Shown here: positions 1-5,960 of the stretch, in pieces
How the letters are laid out: every line of letters begins with the position of its first letter
Position numbering within the stretch: the first letter of the stretch is position 1
Assembly: GCA_045616945.1 (NCBI GenBank)
Contig: JAZLHR010000086.1
Location: forward strand, 1 to 27,180
Length of the DNA stretch: 27,180 nucleotides
Direction of reading: 5' to 3'
From: UBA6987 sp045616945
GTDB lineage: Bacteria > Bacillota > Clostridia > Lachnospirales > Lachnospiraceae
The notes under the pieces: model-generated
What the model was told of the DNA's origin: nothing
Databases searched by the model: none
Seen by the model: only the letters and a program-made list of their open reading frames with translations
Translations under genes and position numbers: made by a program

Positions 1-535
1 AGACACGCTCCATGATCTTTTCGGCGGAAAAAAGCGTACGCGGCGTGCGCATGAAAAGCTCCAGCACCTGATACTCGCGGGCGCTCAGCCGTTCTTCCGC
101 GGAACCGCAGCGGATCAGGCCGTGATCGCAGCTCAAAGTCAGATCTCCGAACGTGATATCGGAAGCGGTATAGCCGCCGCTGCGGCGCAGCATGGCACGG
201 ACCCTGGCAAGCAGTTCATCCGGCGCAAAGGGCTTGGGAACGTAATCGTCCGCACCGGCATTGAAGCCGACGATGCGGTCTTCCTTTTCGCCTTTGGCGG
301 TAAGCATCATGATCGGGGTGGTGAGCCCCGCGCTGCGAAGCGTCTTCAAAACGGTGATCCCGTCCAGTCCCGGCATCATGATATCCAGAATAATCCCGTC
401 ATAAGCACCGCTGCGGCCCATTTCCAGGGCCGCAGTTCCGTCGTGGACACAGTCCACCCGATATTGGTTCCGTACCAGAAAAGCGCTGAGAGCCTCAGCC
501 AGATCGATATCGTCTTCCGCGATCAAAAGGCGCAT
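1..535 (-). CDS. OmpR/PhoB-family response regulator, 3' end cut by the window edge
   Basis: DNA-binding response regulator of a two-component system. The 178 visible codons give a complete receiver domain: acidic pocket Glu7-Asp8-Asp9, phospho-acceptor Asp51 in LDIMMPGLDG, Thr79 in MMLTAKG and Lys101 in the VPKPF loop. This is followed by the start of an OmpR-type winged helix with the typical LSAREYQVLELFM segment; the protein leaves the window just after the EKIMERV stretch that normally precedes Trp in this family. The start is ATG with GGGAGG upstream (reverse of 541-547). It lies 32 nt downstream of the DUF4956 gene, in the same direction, so it is the third gene of the VTC operon; the partner histidine kinase is expected beyond position 1 (inference). 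The paired direct repeats at 2009-2026 and 2065-2082 are good candidates for its binding sites. The family call is secure; its signal is unknown. Confidence 0.95.
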   Translation of the reverse strand, partial: MRLLIAEDDIDLAEALSAFLVRNQYRVDCVHDGTAALEMGRSGAYDGIILDIMMPGLDGITVLKTLRSAGLTTPIMMLTAKGEKEDRIVGFNAGADDYVPKPFAPDELLARVRAMLRRSGGYTASDITFGDLTLSCDHGLIRCGSAEERLSAREYQVLELFMRTPRTLFSAEKIMERV

Positions 536-567
536 GAAAAATCCTCCCTGCGGCATCCGGTGACAGC

Positions 568-1233
568 TTACAGGTCTCTGTCATCCTCCGCCTGAGCACA
601 GGATACACCCAAATTACTGTTGCGGCAACGGATTTCATCCCAAAATTCCTTGGGGACACGGTTTTCCTTCAATGTGATCTCATAACGCAGTTCGTACATG
701 GTCCCCATATTGTTCGTTTTGACGGCGGTCAGCTCCGCGGAATCGGTATATTTGCGGAACAGGTCGTCGAAAAGGCCTTCATAGTCCAGATTTTCCGCGA
801 GCATTATTTTCAGGACGCGGCGCGTTTTTTTCGGGCTGCCGAAATTCGTCAATACGAGCAGCAGCAGGAAGATCGCTATGATAAAGAAGAGCCCCGCCGC
901 GAGATAGACATATCCCAGACCGGTGCAGAAGCCGATGGCCGCTGACAGAAACAGCAGGCAGATCTCCCGGGCAGAGCCGCGGGCGCTGCGGAAGCGGATC
1001 AGACTGAAGGTACCGGCAATGCACAGCCCGGCGCCGATATTGTCACTGACGAGCAGAATCACCGGCGTAATGACTGCCGGCAGGATGGCAAGGGTCATCC
1101 GGTAGCTTTGCGTGCAGCGGCTGCGGAAACCTGCCAGCAGGCTGCAGCCGAGCCCGAGCACGATGGCAGCGGCCATGCAGATAAGAAAATCGGCCGTGGA
1201 AGGCTGAGGAGCGGTCATAATTGTTTTAAGCAT
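568..1233 (-). CDS. DUF4956 domain integral membrane protein
   Basis: About 221 residues. The N-terminal two thirds are hydrophobic with about four membrane segments (roughly residues 13-35, 45-70, 85-105 and 108-128), including the SDNIGAGLCIAGTFSLIRFR stretch typical of DUF4956. The C-terminal third is soluble and charged and probably cytoplasmic. I chose the ATG at 1233 because GGAGG lies about 9 nt upstream; an in-frame start at 1281 would lie deep inside the upstream gene and has no better ribosome site. The start overlaps the end of the VTC gene by 8 nt, so the two are probably translationally coupled. DUF4956 proteins are recurrent neighbours of bacterial VTC-domain proteins, which suggests a shared membrane-linked process, but no biochemical function is known to me. 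The family call is fairly sure; the role is open. Confidence 0.85.
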   Translation of the reverse strand: MLKTIMTAPQPSTADFLICMAAAIVLGLGCSLLAGFRSRCTQSYRMTLAILPAVITPVILLVSDNIGAGLCIAGTFSLIRFRSARGSAREICLLFLSAAIGFCTGLGYVYLAAGLFFIIAIFLLLLVLTNFGSPKKTRRVLKIMLAENLDYEGLFDDLFRKYTDSAELTAVKTNNMGTMYELRYEITLKENRVPKEFWDEIRCRNSNLGVSCAQAEDDRDL

Positions 1234-1960
1234 AATGTGAAACCTCCTTGATGAGCTCCGGAGCGGTGACCTGCGCCGCAATGGCCTGCCGGTAACAGGC
1301 TCCTACCTTGGAAAAGCTATGCGGAAAAATACAGCGCTCCGAAAGGATGCGGGCCAGCCAGAGCGGGAAGACTTCCGGCGCTTTGATCTCCATCAAAACA
1401 CGGTCATCCGTAAAGAGAGGGATGCCGTCGGTCCCCTTCCGCAGGTCCAGGGCATCTTCCCGGTGCCGTATCTGCGTATCGAAGGTGATCCGCAGGCCCA
1501 GTGTTTCGGGGCAGGAATAGGCTTCGCGTTCGTAAGAAACGAAGATCTTCGGCCCCGGGCGGTAATCCTTCAAAAACCGGTCTATTTCCCGGTGGATCTG
1601 ATTCTTTTCTCCGAAAAAGATGCCGGAAACATAAAGCGGGGCCCGCGAGGCTTCCAGAGCAATGCGGCGCTTGTAAACGATCCCGTCATATTTCTTTTTG
1701 AGCTCCACGAAGACCCGGTCGGAATCGCTCGGGGTACCGTAGCAGCGCAGCCGCAGCTTTTCTTTGAAGAAAGGCTTTTCGATCGAACGGCGGATCAGCT
1801 CGTAGCTGTCCGTATCGTAATAAATATTGCCGAGCGTATAGCGCGGGTAGACATCCGGCTTCAGATGCGGCAGCAGGACGGGAAGCAGATCGGAATATTC
1901 TTTCGGCGTGATAAAAAACTTTTTCTCGACCCTGCGGAATGAATACAGAACCTCCGGCAT
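1226..1960 (-). CDS. VTC-domain (polyphosphate polymerase-like) protein
   Basis: 244 residues, matching the VTC family of triphosphate tunnel metalloenzymes, whose eukaryotic members (Vtc4) make polyphosphate from ATP. Tunnel-lining basic and acidic positions are visible: Arg10-x-Glu12-x-Lys14 at the N terminus, the YYDT strand, Lys69-x-Arg71-x-Arg73 in KLRLR, Glu86-x-Lys88 in VELKKK, Lys97-Arg98, the FVSYEREAY strand, the LRITFDTQIRHR strand and a late Glu-x-Lys in LMEIKAP. No transmembrane segment is present, so it probably works at the inner face of the membrane with the adjacent DUF4956 protein. ATG at 1960 has GGGGAGGTG at ideal distance. It is the first gene of the minus-strand operon, with a TATAAT -10 at 1998-1993. 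Polyphosphate is the expected product by family; another triphosphate-dependent polymerisation cannot be excluded. Confidence 0.88.
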   Translation of the reverse strand: MPEVLYSFRRVEKKFFITPKEYSDLLPVLLPHLKPDVYPRYTLGNIYYDTDSYELIRRSIEKPFFKEKLRLRCYGTPSDSDRVFVELKKKYDGIVYKRRIALEASRAPLYVSGIFFGEKNQIHREIDRFLKDYRPGPKIFVSYEREAYSCPETLGLRITFDTQIRHREDALDLRKGTDGIPLFTDDRVLMEIKAPEVFPLWLARILSERCIFPHSFSKVGACYRQAIAAQVTAPELIKEVSHYA

Positions 1961-1992
1961 CCGGACACCTCCCCTCTGACCATATCGTTCCC

Positions 1993-2026
1993 ATTATAGG
2001 CGGGCTTCTTAAAGAGAAGTTAAAGA
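1993..2026 (-). promoter_or_regulatory. Promoter of the VTC operon with direct-repeat activator box
   Basis: Read on the minus strand, TCTTTAACTTCTCTTTAA (2026-2009) contains two TCTTTAA half-sites with an 11-nt period. A gap of exactly 10 bp follows, then a perfect TATAAT -10 (1998-1993). There is no recognisable TTGACA -35; the repeat occupies that place. This is the geometry of promoters activated by OmpR/PhoB-type regulators, such as pho boxes or the CiaR box of streptococci. The predicted transcript starts about 26 nt before the VTC start codon. Confidence 0.65.
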
Positions 2027-2064
2027 AGAAAAAATGATGTGACAAAAAATGCGGCGGGACGATC

Positions 2065-2098
2065 TCTTTAATTTATCTTTAGTTTTCTGTGGTTTACT
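2065..2098 (+). promoter_or_regulatory. Divergent promoter of the Cthe_2159-like gene with the same direct-repeat box
   Basis: TCTTTAATTTATCTTTAG (2065-2082) matches the opposite-strand box at 2026-2009 in 15 of 18 positions and again shows an 11-nt period. A -10-like TTTACT (2093-2098) follows after the same 10-bp gap. The -10 is weak (4 of 6), consistent with dependence on an activator. The two boxes point outward, one toward each divergent gene, which suggests co-regulation by one OmpR-type protein, most simply the regulator encoded at 1-535. Confidence 0.55.
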
Positions 2099-2137
2099 GC
2101 CAAAGTCGGGGAGTATATCCGACGGGAGGTAATGAAG

Positions 2138-4333
2138 ATGGATCGACTTTTTTTACATAGGAAGCGGCCCGGCCGACTGAAAAAACTGACGGCTCTGCTG
2201 CTGACAGCCGCTCTGTGCATGGCTTTGTCTGCGTGCGGGGAAAATCCTTCGGAGAGCGGTGCGAGTACACAGGAAGGCACGGCGAAGGAGAGCGGGACAC
2301 AGACAGACGTGACGCCCGCGGAATCCGATCCGCAGGAAACTTCGGAAGATCCCGGCGGGCAGCAGGACGAGCGGCCCGAAGCCGCGGACGCGGAAGATTT
2401 CCGCACGGACATTTCCGGGGCCTTTACCGTTGTGTCCGCGGGAGAAAAGGGCTTTTCGGCAGACGGGAACGTATATACTTTCACGAAAGCGGGGACCTAC
2501 CGCCTCAGCGGCCGTCTGGAGGAGGGCCAGCTGGTGGTGGATGCCGGCAATAACGATAAGATCGAGCTGGAACTGGACGGGGTCTATCTGTCCAACAGTA
2601 CGGCGGCTCCGATCCTTGCCCTGAAGGCGGATAAAGTAAAGATCAAAATACTGTCCGGCAGCTACAGCGAGATCCGCGATCTGCGTCCGCTGCGCACGGA
2701 ATATGACGAGGCCGGTGGCGGTGCCGTCTATGCCAAATGCGACCTGGAGATCGGCGGCAGCGGCAGCCTGTACGTGGAGGCCGGCTACAACAACGGTATC
2801 CATACATCCGGCGATCTGACGCTGGAAAAGCTTGTACTGAAGGTCAAGGCAGTCAAAAACGCGCTGAAGGGCAATGATTCCGTGACGGTGGTCTCCGGGG
2901 ATTATATTCTGATCGCCGAGAACGGGGACGGTATCAAGACCGAAAACAGTGATATTTCCTCCAAAGGAAAGCAGCGCGGCAAAGTTTGCTTCACCGGCGG
3001 CATTACGGAGATCCATGCGGCCTGCGACGGCGTGGACGCTTCCCATAATGTCGAATTTTCCGGCGCGGCTTCCGTTTCCGTATATACGGCGGATTATTCC
3101 GACTTAGCCGGAGAAGGGACCGCACAGAAGACCGGCAGGGATTACTATCTGATCATCGCGCCGGAGCATTATTCCTCCGCGGCCCGCTGGGGGGCTTACT
3201 ACTATCAGGACGATCCCGCGCAGGGCGTATGGGCGGAAGCCGAATACAGTGTAAATGTTTCCTCCGGCCGTACCAGCTATTACGGCCTGCTGCTGAAGGA
3301 ACCGGCCGGATATACGAACGTGGAGTTTTATCGCTTTTCCGGGCCGGTCAATTCCCGCACGGAATATGAATACAGATCCGCAGCCATGACGGTCTCGGGC
3401 GTGAAAAATGCTTTCCTGGTTTCTTCTGTCGAGAACGGTACCGTATTCGGAACGGAAGTCGAGCTTTCCATGGGCGGCGGGCCCGGCGGACCGGGAGGCC
3501 CCGGCGGACAGGAAAAGGGCAAAAAGACGGAACTGGATTATTCCTGCAAGGGCATCAAATGCGATAACGAGATCATTCTTTACAGCGGCAGCGTATCCGT
3601 GCAGAGCATGGACAACGGACTGCATGCAAATGCCGATGAGGCGCTGGACACCGGCGCCATGGGCAGCGGTATCATCCGGATCGAGGGCGGTGAACTGACG
3701 GTCAGTTCCCGGAGCGACGGGATCAAGCCGGATACGGAATATATCCAGAACGGCGGCACGGTGCAGGTCCTGACCGCGGTAGAGGGGATCGAGAGCAATC
3801 TGGTGACCCTGAACGACGGTTTCCTTACGATCTTTTCCACGGATGACGGGATCAATGCCTGCTCCGGCCCGAAAACGCCCTGCGTGACGGTCAGCGGCGG
3901 CGTGCTGGAGGTGTCCACTCCCGGCGGCGATACGGATGCCATCGACTCCAACGGCAGTTTCGTCCAGACCGGCGGACTGGTGCTTGTGAAGGGCGGTTCC
4001 GCAGCGGGGGCGGTCTCCGGTTCCATTGACGTAGACCGTACCGTGAAAGTGACGGGCGGTACGACGATCGCGCTCGGCGGTGTCTGCGAGGTACCCAGCG
4101 GTTCCGATAACTGCAATACGATCCGCATGGTCAGAAAAAGCTTCCCGGCCGGCTCCTACGAAATCAAGGACGAAGCCGGAAAACAGATCGCGGCATTTAC
4201 GCTGGAAGGTTCCTACGCGGGCGCATGGATCTCTTCGGATGCGTTCGTGAAGGGAGGAAGCTATACTTTGATAAAAGACGGGCAGACCTTTGCGGCCTGG
4301 ACGCAGAATTCTCAGATGCAGAATGTATCGTAA
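2138..4333 (+). CDS. Cthe_2159-like carbohydrate-binding beta-helix lipoprotein
   Basis: About 731 residues, exported. The N terminus is basic, then hydrophobic, ending in a lipobox (LSAC, Cys33), followed by an acidic Ser/Glu/Asp-rich spacer to about residue 80. The body is built of repeating short beta strands with Gly/Asn/Asp turns (for example ILSGSYSEIRD, VSGDYILIAENGDGIKTEN, SVSVQSMDNGLHANADEAL, VSSRSDGIKPDTEYI), typical of the Cthe_2159/DUF4353 parallel beta-helix family, founded by a clostridial protein that binds acidic polysaccharide and calcium. A Gly/Pro linker near residue 450 (GGGPGGPGGPGG) splits the helix in two. I prefer ATG 2138 over ATG 2132 because GGGAGG (2124-2129) is then 8 nt away rather than 2. 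It diverges from the VTC/DUF4956 operon and shares its operator motif, suggesting a cell-surface partner of that system (inference). Confidence 0.85.
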   Translation: MDRLFLHRKRPGRLKKLTALLLTAALCMALSACGENPSESGASTQEGTAKESGTQTDVTPAESDPQETSEDPGGQQDERPEAADAEDFRTDISGAFTVVSAGEKGFSADGNVYTFTKAGTYRLSGRLEEGQLVVDAGNNDKIELELDGVYLSNSTAAPILALKADKVKIKILSGSYSEIRDLRPLRTEYDEAGGGAVYAKCDLEIGGSGSLYVEAGYNNGIHTSGDLTLEKLVLKVKAVKNALKGNDSVTVVSGDYILIAENGDGIKTENSDISSKGKQRGKVCFTGGITEIHAACDGVDASHNVEFSGAASVSVYTADYSDLAGEGTAQKTGRDYYLIIAPEHYSSAARWGAYYYQDDPAQGVWAEAEYSVNVSSGRTSYYGLLLKEPAGYTNVEFYRFSGPVNSRTEYEYRSAAMTVSGVKNAFLVSSVENGTVFGTEVELSMGGGPGGPGGPGGQEKGKKTELDYSCKGIKCDNEIILYSGSVSVQSMDNGLHANADEALDTGAMGSGIIRIEGGELTVSSRSDGIKPDTEYIQNGGTVQVLTAVEGIESNLVTLNDGFLTIFSTDDGINACSGPKTPCVTVSGGVLEVSTPGGDTDAIDSNGSFVQTGGLVLVKGGSAAGAVSGSIDVDRTVKVTGGTTIALGGVCEVPSGSDNCNTIRMVRKSFPAGSYEIKDEAGKQIAAFTLEGSYAGAWISSDAFVKGGSYTLIKDGQTFAAWTQNSQMQNVS

Positions 4334-4395
4334 AAGCCGTACCGCCGGGCAGGCGGAGCGGATCACCGATGATAATAAAAGCGAGGTTCAGGAAT

Positions 4396-5259
4396 ATGAA
4401 AGTATCGGATATTCTCAGCAGACCGGGCAGACAGATGTCTTTTGAGGTCTTCCCTCCGAAAACGGATGCGACGCTCGAAAGTGTGAAAAAGGCGACGGAA
4501 GCGGTGGCTGCTCTGCAGCCTGCCTTCGTCAGTGTGACTTACGGTGCCGGCGGCGGGACCAGGGCATATACGCTGGATATCGCGGAAAATATGCTGAAAA
4601 AGTACGGGACGTCCGTAGTGACGCATCTGACCTGTGTGGCTTCCGACCGGGAATTCGTACGGGAAAGGATCGCTGCCATGCGGCGTGCCGGGCTGGAAAA
4701 TGTGATGGCACTGCGGGGCGATGTTCCGCCCGCACTCAAAGACGCTGACCGCAGCCGCTGGGACTATCGCTACGCGGCGGAGCTGGTGCGTGATCTGAAA
4801 GCGGCCGGCGGGTTCTGTATCGGCGGCGCCTGCTATCCGGAAGTGCATCCGGAAAGCCCGGATCCGGAAACGGATATCCGTCACTTGAAGGAAAAAGTGA
4901 ATGAAGGCTGCGACTTCCTGACGACGCAAATGGTATTTGACAATGAAATTTTCCTGCGCTTCCTTGACAGGGCCCGTGACGCGGGGATCGAAGTGCCGAT
5001 CCTGCCGGGGATCATGCCCATTACGGCAGCCGTGCAGGTGAAGAGGGCGGTCGAGCTTTCCGGCTCTTATGTGCCCGCTCCGATGCTGCAGGCGGCGGAG
5101 CGCTATGCGGACGCTCCGGAGGATATGAAAAAATTCGGATTGGATTTTGCCGCGGAACAGATCGGAAAGCTGTATGAGGCCGGCGTCCGCACGATCCATG
5201 TATATACGATGAACAAGGCGGACGTGGCTGCGGAGCTGCAGAAACGGACGCTGGGCTGA
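4396..5259 (+). CDS. metF: 5,10-methylenetetrahydrofolate reductase
   Basis: 287 residues, the normal length for bacterial MetF. It reduces 5,10-methylene-THF to 5-methyl-THF with FAD in a TIM barrel, supplying the methyl group for MetH encoded just downstream. Hallmarks are the N-terminal MSFEVFPPKT with the catalytic Glu, the VTYGAGGGTR segment, VTHLTCV, the ALRGDVP loop, CYPEVHPE, FLTTQMVFDN and PILPGIMPI. The frame is open back to 4225, inside the previous gene, but I start at ATG 4396 because family members begin about ten residues before SFEVFPPKT and GAGG lies 9 nt upstream; ATG 4369 is an alternative. Only about 60 nt separate it from the upstream gene, with no visible promoter or riboswitch. 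It forms an evident operon with the next two genes. Confidence 0.95.
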   Translation: MKVSDILSRPGRQMSFEVFPPKTDATLESVKKATEAVAALQPAFVSVTYGAGGGTRAYTLDIAENMLKKYGTSVVTHLTCVASDREFVRERIAAMRRAGLENVMALRGDVPPALKDADRSRWDYRYAAELVRDLKAAGGFCIGGACYPEVHPESPDPETDIRHLKEKVNEGCDFLTTQMVFDNEIFLRFLDRARDAGIEVPILPGIMPITAAVQVKRAVELSGSYVPAPMLQAAERYADAPEDMKKFGLDFAAEQIGKLYEAGVRTIHVYTMNKADVAAELQKRTLG

Positions 5260-5277
5260 TAGGCCGGGGATAACGGA

Positions 5278-5946
5278 ATGGATACTGTCATGGTCAGGAC
5301 TTTTGCCGCTCCGCCGGTGAATCGCAGTGAGATTTTGCGCTATGCCTGCTGCGCAATGCCTTCTCCGGAGGAGGATGCGCTCGTGGATGCCTGTCTGCGG
5401 GAAGCAGAGGCTGTATTGGAATACCGTGTCATCTGGTGCCGCGGTCCGCTGAAAGATACGGGAGAAAGTCTGCAGTTTGGCTTTGCGGAAACAGCTTCCC
5501 GGGACCTGCGGCGGGCGCTCGGCGGCTGCGACAGCTGGATCGCCTTCGGCGCGACGCTGGGGCTGAGACTGGACCGGCTGATCGCCAGAGCAGGCAGTAC
5601 GGAACCGGCGAAAGCGCTCATATATCAGGCGATCGGCGCGGAACGGATCGAGGCACTCTGTGAGGCATTCTGCGATGAATGTGCAGAGGAGGCCAAAAAG
5701 AGCGGCGGCTATCTGACGCCGCGCTTCAGCCCGGGGTACGGCGATCTTTCGCTGGAATTTCAAAAGGACCTGTTTGCTTTGCTGGGCGGTCAGCAGATCG
5801 GACTGACGCTGGGGAGCAGCCTGCTGATGTCTCCCTCCAAGTCGGTGACGGCCCTCATGGGGATCGCGGAAAATCCGGCGGCACACGCGCCGGAACGCTG
5901 CCGCAGCTGTTTTATGAAAAGCTGCGCATACAGAAGAAAAGAATGA
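5278..5946 (+). CDS. Stand-alone B12-dependent methionine synthase activation protein
   Basis: 222 residues resembling the C-terminal activation domain of long MetH enzymes, which binds S-adenosylmethionine and reductively remethylates cobalamin that has oxidised to Cob(II). The SAM-binding signature is seen as RFSPGYGD (residues 149-156), where long MetH has R-x-x-PGY. The partner MetH, 14 nt downstream, ends after its cobalamin domain, so the function is split between two proteins. An unusual C-terminal tail carries Cys208-x2-Cys211-x4-Cys216, absent from the E. coli domain, which may bind a metal or Fe-S centre (inference). ATG 5278 has GGGGAT upstream and sits 18 nt after metF. The family is clear; the electron donor is unknown. 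Confidence 0.9.
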   Translation: MDTVMVRTFAAPPVNRSEILRYACCAMPSPEEDALVDACLREAEAVLEYRVIWCRGPLKDTGESLQFGFAETASRDLRRALGGCDSWIAFGATLGLRLDRLIARAGSTEPAKALIYQAIGAERIEALCEAFCDECAEEAKKSGGYLTPRFSPGYGDLSLEFQKDLFALLGGQQIGLTLGSSLLMSPSKSVTALMGIAENPAAHAPERCRSCFMKSCAYRRKE

Positions 5947-5960
5947 TAACGGAGAATGCC

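Noticed and set aside
122..595. Plus-strand open frame at the left edge
   Set aside because: It opposes the response regulator, whose receiver motifs translate cleanly on the minus strand.
4334..4395. SAM or cobalamin riboswitch before metF
   Set aside because: The gap is only 62 nt, too short for either class, and shows no conserved core.
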